From NCBI GenBank assembly GCA_964017235.1, contig OZ024929.1, positions 19,527,464-19,591,463 of the forward strand: a DNA stretch of 64,000 bases. The letters are read 5' to 3'. Positions 46,130-58,100 of the stretch are shown piece after piece. Below the pieces are notes generated by a model. It made no database searches and was not told the origin of the DNA. It saw nothing but the letters and a program-made list of their open reading frames with translations. The position numbers and the translations under genes were made by a program. The stretch is from Sabellastarte sp. h YS-2021. Lineage: Eukaryota; Annelida; Polychaeta; Sabellida; Sabellidae. Position 1 is the first letter of the stretch. Each line of letters starts with the position of its first letter.

Positions 46130-49100
46130 GTAAGTTAAATATTAACAAAATTTGAGATACTGTACCAGCTGAATTTTTTATTTGGAATTAATTTTAACTA
46201 ATGAGCTTGGAAATGAATTCCTAGTGAAATATTAAATCTGAACCAATGTTTAAGTAGAATAACTGTTAGTTAATTAATTAATGCTAGTAAATTCTTTAAA
46301 ATTGATAAATTGCTGAAATTTCCTTCTGGCTAAAGTTTCTACTTTCTGAAATTTCGGTATTTTAAAGGACAGTGTGGTAAGATAGAGTAGAAGATACATA
46401 TTTTATTCTGTATATTATAACTTTATTTAATCTGAATAGATGGGTCTACAAAAGAGTAGAAGATGCATATTTTTTATTCTGTATATTGTAACTTTATTTA
46501 ATCTGAACAGCTGGGTCTACAAAGGAGTTTTTGAATAGCTTTATATAATATTATAATAACAGGCAACACCTTTCATGATAAAAAGGTTTGTATAATCTAA
46601 TTTGTTTACAATATATTACATTCTAAATTTCTACATTATACGTTAGCATAGCCACCACGGAGACGCTTTTTCAAAATTAGAATTAAAATGAGATCGTTTT
46701 CGGCTAAATCTCTCAGTTTTTACCCAATCTTTTTGTAAAATATATATAATCGGGCCATTTATTGTGTATATCCTCTTTTTCCCCTGTCTTTTTACCCCAT
46801 TTTTTGTGGTTTGGTAGTTTTACCTAAAATGCGGGTATTACCGCCCATTTAGCGGGAATTATCGGCCCTTGTTTTTTCCTCTCCACTGTGTTCAGTGGCT
46901 ATATCTCATTAATTTACATCTCTCATATGATTTGTTCGTTGTTTCCCCTTGTTATTTAGACCTCTTGTGAATTTTATTGTTAAATTTCTATACTCCAGTT
47001 TGCTTTCACTTCATTTGTCAGCTTATTGGTCCCCTTTTAGCTTTTAGGGTGTGTACGTTTGCTTAGAAATTTAAGTTTTTCAGCTGGCTTAGTGGGGAGT
47101 ATAGGGTGCCCGTGAGTCGCCCACGGGACGAACGACGTGACGGCTTGATGCTGGGATGATTGAGCTGTAAGGATTTTAATTGGTCAGACTCCCTACAGTC
47201 CCTTTTCATCACAGCTTAAGGATACTGGAGTATTACTATTCCTTGTGCTCAAAGATGTATACCCCTTGTTGTCTTGCCCTTCTGTTGCTTTTCCTTGTGA
47301 ATGTCTCGCGCATAGGCACTGAGCTGTGTGTCTCAGCGACCACTCAAGACTCTAGCGTCCTCCCAAGATCCTTTAGGCAGGCTAGCTGTAGCAGAAATGT
47401 ACATCACTTTCCCTGTTCAACAAAGTTTAGAGGTCTGTCAATTTTGCTCCTACTGTGTGGTGATATTTCTCTAAACCCAGGTCCTATCTCATTCGGCGTT
47501 GTCAACTGTCGATCAGTCAGAAACAAGGGACCCAGTATTTCAGACATGATGTCTACTGACTCTTTCAGTATATTGGCCATGACTGAGACTCACATTCGTC
47601 CATCTGACAATGAGAGTTTCCTCCGCTCAATCACTCCTGCTGGTTTTACATTGTGTCATAGACCCCGTCCTCACGGCTTCGGTGGTGGGGTTGGCTTTTT
47701 TGTCATTGAAAATATCAAATTCAAAATTCTTGATAGTCCTACATATACAACTTTCGAAAACTTAGTTATTGACATTGGCTCATCTACTAGTCCTTTTATG
47801 ATAGCATGTGTTTACCGACCTCCAGGCTCATGTTCTGATGAATTTTTGGACCAATTTCTTAACTTTTTTGAGTATCTCTCCTCTGTAAGTTCCTCATTTC
47901 TTATGTGTGGGGACTTCAACATTCATGTTGACACAAGTTCCAGTGACAGCACCAAATTTTTGAATTGTCTTGACTCATGCAATATTGCACAGCATGTGCA
48001 CTCACCTACTCACCTACATGGTCACATCCTCGACCTTGTTCTTGCACCCACTGAGCCGAAGGTTGTTTCCAACGTACGAGTCGGTGGATTCTTTTCTGAT
48101 CACGCCGTTGTTCATGGTCAGCTTGATTTTGCCAGTCCCACTGCACCCAAGTCAAACACAATCACCTTTCGAAGGTATCATAAGATAAACATGCAGAGTC
48201 TGATCTGTGATCTCGAAAAGTGTTCATTTGTTGCAAGTCCTGGCAGTACCGTTAGTGCACTTCATGACCAATACACAAGGGATCTGAGTAACTTGCTCGA
48301 TAAACACGCTCCTCTGGTCACTCGTACCTTCACCAAAGGTGCTGCAGGTTGGCTATCAGACACGTACTTGCAGGCCAAAGCAGTCAGGCGTCAATTTGAA
48401 CGGTTCTGGCGGAAAGACAAGTCTCCACAAAATAGGGCTAGACTCCGTAAACAAATTGCTAGGTGCAACGCCATAATTACTAAGGATAAGACCAACTATT
48501 TCAGGAACCTCATTAGTGACAATGCTCACGATTCTAAGAAACTGTGGCAGATTCTACGCTCAGTCCTGCACTCTGTTCCTGAGAAGGTACTCCCCTCTCA
48601 TGCCTCTCAGATATGCCTTGCCAATCGTTTTGTCACTTTTTTCTCAGATAAAATCAGAGAGGTCCTCAGTGGCCTAGTGGTTAGCAAGTTTGGCATCTAA
48701 TCATAGGCTGTCACCTCTGTGGGTTCGAGTCCCACAAGTGGCAATTCTGAGGACCTGTCCCAATATGACCCTGGCTGTTGAACGGGACGTAAAACCCCAA
48801 CTTTGACCTTTGACCTTTGAGCTCAGATAAAATCAGAAAAATCAGGGACTCCTTTACTAACACTGACTCCTTCACTCTTCCTGCTCCTTCAGATGTACCC
48901 AAATTTGACCTTTTTAAAGCAGTTTCTGAGGATGAAGTACGGAAAGTAATTACCAAGTCACCAACCAAATCTTGCCTCCTCGATCCATGGCCTACTTTCC
49001 TAGTTAAAGAATGTTTGGATATTCTCCTCCCCTCAGTTACTAAACTTGTCAACTGTTCTCTAACTGAAGGTGCTGTCCCGAGTGGTTTAAAAAAGGCTAT

Positions 49101-52100
49101 TGTTTCTCCTCTGATTAAAAAGTCTTCACTACCACCGGATGAATTAAAAAACTACCGACCTGTCTCTGGCTTGAGTTTCATCTCCAAACTTGTTGAGCGT
49201 GTAGTTGCTTCGCAGTTAAATGACCATGTTGCCTGTAACGGACTTGAAAATGTCAGTCAAACAGCCTATAAGCAAGGTCACTCGACCGAAACTGCACTAC
49301 TGTCTATTAAAAATGAAGTCCACCTTGCTCTTGCTAGAGGTGAAGCTACTGCTGTTGTTCTCTTGGACCAATCAGCAGCATTTGACACCATTGATCATGG
49401 TACGCTTATTGAGTGTTTGAGTTCCTGGTTTGGTGTTGGAGGCGTGGTTCTAAACTGGTTCAAGTCGTACCTCTGTGACCGCTATCAGTGTATCAAGATT
49501 GGTTCTGTTTTATCCGATGCTAAAAGGCTATTGTACGGTGTGCCCCAGGGCTCTGTCCTGGGGCCGATCTTGTTCTCATTATACACTACCCCCCTCAGTA
49601 AAGTTATTCAAAATCATCCTGGCATATGTTTCCACTTTTATGCAGACGACACACAGTTATATGTTCATCTCACACATAACCATGCCACTCAGGCCTTTGA
49701 TAGACTGAAAAACTGCTTGGATGATGTCAGAAAGTGGCTTTCTGCAAATAAGCTTAAACTAAATCCAGACAAGACAGAATTTATTCTGTTTGGCTCAAGA
49801 AATGTCCGCACAAAACTCAGGAAATTTTTCCCAGTTAATATACTTGGCAACCTCCTTTCACCTGTTGATGCAATTAAGAACTTAGGTGTCTGGTTTGACT
49901 CTGATTTTTCCTTCTCTTGCCATGTCAGGAATACCTGTAAGGCTAGTTTTGTTCATATCAGGGATTTAAAGCGACTCTGAGGATATCTTACACGTGAAGC
50001 TGCTCTTTTAGCTGCAAATGCCTTGGTGGGAAGTCGTCTTGACTACTGTAATTCCTTGTTCAGAGGTCTCTCTGCTCTAGACATTCGGAGGCTCCAATGT
50101 GTTCAGAACAGTCTTGCAAAGTTGGTCAAAGTTGGGGTTTTACGTCCCGTTCAACAGCCAGGGTCATATTGGGACAGGTCCTCAGAATTGCCACTTGTGG
50201 GACTCGAACCCACAGAGGTGACAGCCTATGATTAGATGCCAAACTTGCTAACCACTAGGCCACTGAGGACCTCAGAACAGTCTTGCAAGAATTGTGGCTA
50301 ATACCACCAAATACTCACATATCACTCCTGTAAGAAAGAGTCTTCATTGGCTTCATTGGTCTTGCATCGCTCTGTCTTCAAGACAGCCCTGTTGGTGTAC
50401 AAGTTTCTACATAGTGGCCATCCAAAATACTTTGAACCTTTCCTTAAACCCAGGCATAGTGTGTATAGAACACGCAGAAGTCAATCTGATGGTGTGCTGC
50501 TTGAGGTCCCACATTGTGCTTCAATATATAAGTCTAAAAAGCATTTTGGCCTTAGCTTTGCATACGATGCCCCATGGATTTGGAATGATCTTCCTGATGA
50601 TGTACGCTCAGCTAAATCTCTCTCCTCATTCAGAAAAAAGTTGAAAACTTACCTCTTTGGAAAAGCTTACCCACCTTAGATTATCCCTAGTTTTTCAGTT
50701 TGTCTCTCCGTGGTGTCGACCCCTGCAATGTCCCTGATTTAACGATTACGATCTCTGATTTTGGCTTTCTGCGTCTTAGAGTCTATCATTAGATAGAGAT
50801 TAAGCGCTATGAAAGTACTATTAGAATTAGAATTACTGAAAATCTTAGAAATGATTCCCATGATATCAGATAAGCCCTGTATACATCTTTATATATTTGA
50901 AGTAACAGTTGAAATGGCCGGTATGTGTTTATAACACATTAAGAGATTAAAGCCAGTCAAAACCATGCAGTTAGTATTTAGATATTTTAAAGAAATTATA
51001 TAGTTGCTTGGTTTGCGAGTGTACGAGTGTACAAGATGATCCTAATCTCAAGCAAGGTCAGAGCATCATTCCCCCCAGCCCAGAGATATACTGGGCTTCC
51101 ACTAAAAGACCCACAAAGTCTTACTACCTCCAGAGCGCTTAAGCCCCAAAGGAATCCTGACTCTTTCAGGCCCACAAGGCCTAACACTAAAGTCCAAAAC
51201 TGACATCTAAAGTGACACCACCCAATCCAATGGATATATTACACTACGAACAGCAACAAGCATAGGTCCATGTCATGACACAAATGCAGAGCCTTCATGC
51301 CCCAAGTCAATCCGGCACTTCATAAAAACACAGGTCAAGGTCAGGAGCTGGTCAAATGCCCGACAGGACACCAAAGGCGCAAGAGCTCCAAAGGTTTAAT
51401 ATATAAAACTTCAACCCAATGGGATCAAGTTCCAACCCTCACCCAAACCAGGTACATGGTCAGAAGAGATGTTAAAGGTCAAGGACTATGTTCTCAATCT
51501 ATCTGGTGTGGTGAATGTCTTTGAAAGGTCACAATTAATACAATGAAGGATAATAAACAGATTCCTGACATTCAACACGTCACAAAGTATCTATAAAGTG
51601 AATCCCCCAGTAGCAGGATTCTACATGCTTTTATGTATAAGTAGTGAAGCAGGTGAGAGCTGCAAGGCAGTTACTGTCTATGGCACTAAACAAAATACAG
51701 ATCAGCCCACAGAAAAAAAACTCTTCACTAGCACATACACATTTACTTGATAACTCTTGGATACTGTGGTCCTTCACAATAACATTTTACAATGATGGCA
51801 GAAATCCTGGTAATATCAGCTTGCAACATCCTGTGATATACAAACAGTTCATAAAGAAGCAGAGATAATGTATGGCGATATGTAGTCCATATAATGTTAT
51901 AATATTTTGCTGAGTGAGCCCAAAAGCACAAGATACTAGTAATGATAAGGTGATAACATCACCTGACATCCAGTATCCTCTAGGCCCAAAGGTGGGTGCT
52001 ATTAATCAATAAGTGCGACATAAGAAACTCAACCTCAGCCAAAAAGTACCCGGGTAGGAGTACATCTACATTGGTCATCTACAGCAGGCAACAGGTCATT

Positions 52101-55100
52101 GTGACAAGAGTGAGGCATGGCTGGGTAGGTGAGCCCAGCAATAAGGCATCAAGTTGTGAACATGTCCAACTATAGTACTGACTGACCCGAGCAGCTGAAA
52201 GGCCTAGCAACAAACAACAGGAGGTGGTGATGAAGCTGAAGAAATCATCCGGGTCCAGTAATAAGGATACAACCAGCAGAGTAGCAGGAGGAGGAGAAGT
52301 ACATCACAGGTAAGTGAACAGCAGCCAAAGGACCAACCCGCAAACCCGGAGCATCGGATAATGAACAAAACTGACAAGAAGTCTGACACTGAGCACAAAG
52401 ACACAAAGATTTGGCTAAAGTTTCCGATGCTCACTCCTCTGTGTCCAATGTCAAAGTGTCAGCATGGAAGGATGGAGATCAGGGGCAGGAAGCCAGTGAC
52501 CAAAGGGACAGGAGGTCAGCCATCTGTGTCACAGCTGATACTTAAAAACATGGTTACAGTGGGACCAAGCGTAGTCGGATTTACCATTCCCTGTCATCTA
52601 GTAAATATTTGTATTCATAGCAGGTCATGTGATGATAGTACAGCCGATCGAATTCCCATAATTTACTACCAATATATAGAAAACATTAAGACGTTTAATG
52701 CACTAGCAGATTCAGGTGGTTCAGGGAGTTTGAGCCCCCTTGAAAAATGTTAGGCGCTTGACAGTGAATCAGAAGCAACAGACACAGATTGTTGAACACC
52801 CACCCCCACCCCCTCCATTATTTAAAGCTTGATCAGGGCCTACAACTGCATATTTGGAAACTTTTTTATATATCCAAAGTTGTTCAAACTATTTAAAAAT
52901 AATTTTATACATAACTTTTCCTTGAATTAACAGACCTAGGTAACAGTTTAAGTGACAGTTGTAAGAATTGTAAGGCTCTTTCTCTGCTTATATGCTCTTG
53001 TAGGTGTTAGGAGAATATGTGAAAGCCTTCGTTATTCGTCTGGTTATATCACCAACTGTGTACTTAATCAGAAATACATCACCACAATTCTTACTATATT
53101 TTTTTCAGATTTATGCATATTCACCTTAAAATGTACATGCATTATATGACATGATGGTAAAAGGCGGAGAATAATTGATTCTGTCTAGATCATTAGTTGT
53201 CATAATGGCTGATATATCAATCAAGGAAATTGGGGAAGATCTCCAACACAACTAATATTGTTCATTTTTACAGAAATTCTGAAAAGAAAACTCTGGGCAA
53301 GGTGTTTTATGAGTTCACGCAGAATACTTCACTTCATGGAGCCAAACAGATCACAGAGCCTCAGCCCTTTGTCTTCAGGAGGTGAGTAAAACAGGCCAAA
53401 TAAAAATTCATGATTAAATCAGTTACTCATATCTATAGGGAGCATCTTAAAAGTACAGATTAATTTCTTGATGATGATGCATGTATTAACAGTATTAAGC
53501 AGTAACTCAACAATTTTTATATTGTATTGTATATTTATACTTACCACAATATGTCCTTATACTACAGGATTCATAATGCTATTTTACAATCCTTACTGCA
53601 CTAGTACAGTCTTAAATGGCTGATATTTCCTGAGCTGAAACAGAGTCTCAGGGATGACCATTTATCAATGTCCCTGTGGTTCTTTAGCCTGCCATTGGGG
53701 CTACAACCAAATGACACAGGACAGCCATTATAAGTTGTCATCCGAGCCACTATCTATCTGCCCATATTTGGGTTTAACCCAAAGTCCCCTGCGTTCCTAA
53801 GCGAGTGTGTTACCCACTAGGCCATAGTGGCAGATAATAATTTTTGATTTTAGGAAACAGATACTGTAATAAAAAGAGATCTTACCATACATGATTAAGA
53901 ACAAAATTATTCGTATTACTTATTACTTTTACCTTGTGTTACATGTACTCTTTCCTACATTATTTTTGACCAACCAGTCCAATCAGCAGAAAATTAAATA
54001 ATCAGTAGATTCAGTATTGGGCTAATTGTAATTGCTGATGCAAAAATTGAAAAAAAATAAAGATTTGCAAGGTCGGTAGCATACATGCTGACCTGAAAAA
54101 CTCAATCCCAACAAAAGGAGTTACAAGCCAAAGTAGATTCAAAGGCTTATTTTTCTCTCTTAGAAGTGGAATTTTATTTATTGGAACTTTTTTCGGTGAT
54201 AACCTTAGGTACTACAAAATGTATGTGTGTTTAAAAAGTAATTTATGAAAGCAAATGTGTAATTTGTACAAAGTAATAAGGTATAGGTCACGAAGGATAC
54301 TTCAAAAACAAATTCTTATGACTGCACAGAACTGTGTGAACAGTCCATTAGCTACTTCACATATTCACTTAGAAATGAGTATGCTAAATGAGGCATTTTT
54401 AAATCTATGAACAGTATTAATCTATCTTTGTTTACCCTTTAGGATGATCTGGTTCCTGGTTTTCATGGGAAGTGGTGTCCTGTTAGTACTTCAGATGGGA
54501 CTCAGTATTCAATACTATTTCTCATGGCCTGTGTCAGTGGATCTCAAAATTATCTACAATGACAGTATCCAGTTCCCAGCTGTCACTTTGTGTAATAAGA
54601 ATGCCTTCAGGTAAGGTCACAGTTTCTTATTGTAATAAAGATCAAAGTTGGGGTTTTACGTCCTGTTCAACAGCCAGAATCATATTGGGACAGGTCCTCA
54701 GCCTTGCCACTTGTGGGACGCGAACCCACAGAGGTGACAGCCTATGATTAGATGCCAAACTTGCTAACCACTAGGCCACCAAGAACCTTCTGTTAATGTA
54801 ATAATACCATACAATGATAGTTTCAGGGGTTAACTTACTTTTTAGCTATTAACCGTGCCCTTGGGGGTCACCATGCTTATTAGTGCCTTCTAAAACGTTA
54901 TTGAGTTTAACACCCTCTACAGGGCTATCATGTATATCAAGTGTCAGATTTTGTTAAAATTATGGTTTTTAGGTTTAGTGTATTATGAATGTTTTTAACG
55001 TATGTAAGGGTGCGATATGACTCCTTTGATAGCATTTGGCCCTGGGCCAGTAGTTGGTGTGTGTATGTTGTGTTATAATGGATTTTCCTGGCCCAGGGCA

Positions 55101-58100
55101 TGGTTATGTAGGTTATTGTCTAACATAATGTGTTTTATTAATAAATTTATTTTATTTCCAATGCCTGTGTGTTTGGGGGTGTTGAGGGGGTGGGGGTTCC
55201 CTGGGATGACTGTAATAAAAATGTCTTCAGGAAAGGTCAAAGTTTGTTATTGTAATGATACCATACAATGGTATAAGGGCACATTCATATTTGTGTTGTT
55301 GGACAGGTATGGTAGTGTATTTATATGGCTGAATATAGTATACAAATCCTGGCGTTCAGTATTCAAACTACCCCAAAAAATAGCCAACAAAATAGTACTT
55401 AGTACTACAAAATCTAATAATTGTTATTAATTGCCAGGTTTGTTAAAGTGGGTATTTTGTATTTTATCTAATTTAATAAATGTAAATGTCGGGCCATCTG
55501 GGTAAAAAACCCCAGCCAACCCAATACGTGAAATTTCTGGGGTGCCGTATGCAGTGGCTAGTTGAAAATCCTGCACTTAGTTCGGCTATAGATCAATATA
55601 CGTATATTTAAAGTTAATTGATTTCTTAATCTCGTTTTATTACATTTTTGATCAATATTTTGGATTAAATAACTGATTAACCCTAATAATTGATTTCCCT
55701 ATTTCAGAACTAGCAAAGCTTATGACCATGGTTACTATTACTTGCTACATGATCTCTATAAAGATGCTAAAAGGACGGCAGATTTCTCGCAGTACCCAAA
55801 TCTCACTGAGGTAGAATTAACAGACATATATGAGGACACTGGACATGTTATTGAAGATCTAGTTACCAGGTACATGTATACTATTTTGTGGTCATTTCTG
55901 TATATTTGTGTCATTTTGAAGTGGAGAGGGAGAATTAAATCTTCTTAAACCCATAAGCTTTCTTTGCTCTAGACCCCATGCTAGTTAAACAACCATATCA
56001 TTTTACAGCAAGCCTAGCAGCTATTCTCCTTTTTATTCTATGGTGACACTTGCTGTAGATAGTTTAAGTTACACTTCAGATGCAGACTTCTGTTAATATT
56101 TATTGAATTAGGTTAACTACAATCTATACATCGTTGTACATCATTAGAAGAGTACATTTGCAGTACTTCTACTATTTTTGTTGCTAAAAGGTGGCACAAT
56201 CTGAAGTTAGAATTTAAGGCTTTTAGAATCACTGGTGAACTTTGGATATGTTCCGCTAATTGTTTGGCATTAGTGTGACCGGAGAGACCAAACTCCAATG
56301 AACCCAGGGGATGGGGAAAGGAAGGAGAGAAAGACAGCAAGCATATCTCAGATTTTAATCACTCACATCTATGGACCAGCAGTTACAATGAACAGCAGCC
56401 ACACATAGACTTGAATGGTTACACTGCTTCAGACAAATGAAATACATACAAAGCCATTATACACAACTAAATGGAATGGCCAGTCTGAATTACATTAAAT
56501 ATCATACATTTAGTGTTACCATTCCCTTGTAACTACACCACAGACTAGTAATAATAAGATGTCCAAAGATATCACATGCGTATAAATAAATTAATTTAAT
56601 ATGTATAATGTAAATTATTTTTAATGTATTGCTACAAGTATTGCTAACATATATGTTAACAAACCATAGATCTCTAAAGGAAGTTATGCCATTAACTACA
56701 CATACTTTATATGAGTGTTTATTTGTCACAGATGCGAGTGGGAAGGCTTGCCATGTACTCACAAAGACTTTGTTAAACGACTTACAGATTATGGCCAATG
56801 CTATACCTTCAACAGTGGCGAGAATGGCACAAGCCTTAAAATGGCTTCCACAACAGGTATTACGTATTGTGCTATTGCAATTTGCAATTCAGTTGCAAAA
56901 TATTAACATGTATATATCTGAAATACAAGATCACATTTTTGATTAATTTTGCCTGTGATATATATACCACAGCATAACCTGTTTCCCGTTCTTTAATTTT
57001 GCTATGTTAGCTCTATTGACAAAGGTCATTTATGTATACCTCATTTTGAAATAGCCAATATTCTTTTTGACAATTAAAAACCGATTTTCTGCATTTTAGT
57101 ATATCTCAGAAAAGGATCCTTGATAAATCTTCTTCAGATACAAATCTTGTGCGAAACTCTATGATTAAAGGAAAGAATTATTACTTAGGAAATTCAGCTT
57201 TAAGTTTTATCATAAAGAATAAATATGAAATACAAGGTTAAATTCTTTAAAGCAAAGATAAAATATTGGTACATAACAAAGTAATCAATAAATTAAATAT
57301 CTGGCCAATCGAGATCACTGATACAAAAACTATAATTGGTATTTATTTATTTGGATTTTAATGTTCCTTTCAACACTGTAGGTCATATCATGACGGGTAG
57401 TTTTATGGGCAAAGGAAACCAGTACATATAATTGGCCAAGGTTCTGTACTGTAAACTGCCGACAATCGGTAAGGAACGACCAACTTTCCCACATAGAGTG
57501 TGGGTTTTGTACCACAGACCATAGAGGTGGGAAGTGAATGTGTTACCACTGTACCACCGTGGCCCCCAACTGCATCCAGACAATGATTAGGACTTGTATT
57601 GTTGCCCTTTAAACTTCTCCTCATAAAGGTTCATTTATGGGACATATTTTAATAAAATGCCATATAACTTTCCCTTGCTTTAATCCAAATTTTAATCAAA
57701 AGAAGTCCATATAATTAAACATGGGGAAACCGTAAATGGGGAATTTGTGTTCAAGTTGTGCCAATATAGGTAGGCAAGCAGAAATTACCATGGTGACCCA
57801 TATGTGTATACCTAATCAGGTTCTGGAGGAGGCTTACGGCTGCAGCTGAATATAGAGCAATATGAATATATGCGTGGACCTAATGAGGGGGCGGGGCTTA
57901 AAATATTGATCCACAACTACAATGAAATCCCATTGGTTAAAGACCACGGTGTTGCTGTTCCACCAGGTTCACATGCCTTTATGTCTGTGAAGACAACTGA
58001 GGTGAGCTGACCAATTGCCTTGTAGAGCCTATCATAGTAATTCTGTTTAACTGGACTAAATATTGCTTATTAGTCTAATTATCATGTTTTTATGTGCTCA

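Larger units (their letters stand above)
46650..50832 (+). mobile_element. CR1/L2-like LINE, nearly complete, in channel intron 1
   Basis: It comprises a 5' leader with a hairpin-forming GCCCGTGAGTCGCCCACGGG (47108-47127), one long ORF (endonuclease, RT and C-terminal region) and a 3' tail GATTAAGCGCTATGAAAGTA ending in (TTAGAA)n. Lesions are few: SINE-A at 48659-48821, a TGA at 49978-49980, a reverse SINE-A at 50120-50271 and a frameshift near 50345. The 5' boundary is approximate and no target duplication was found. Confidence 0.93.

Noticed and set aside
48665-48745. tRNA-like sequence with intact A and B boxes
   Set aside because: It continues into a SINE body and tail, has target duplications and recurs at several sites, so it is a SINE head rather than a tRNA gene. 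The same applies to the heads at 29624 and 50271.
52361-52753. 130-codon ORF in intron 1
   Set aside because: No recognisable domain, no splice context, and it lies in intronic DNA of mixed repeats; treated as chance.
56113-56340. 75-codon minus-strand ORF in channel intron 4
   Set aside because: No domain, and it lies wholly in intron sequence; only a possible LINE scrap resemblance, too weak to list.
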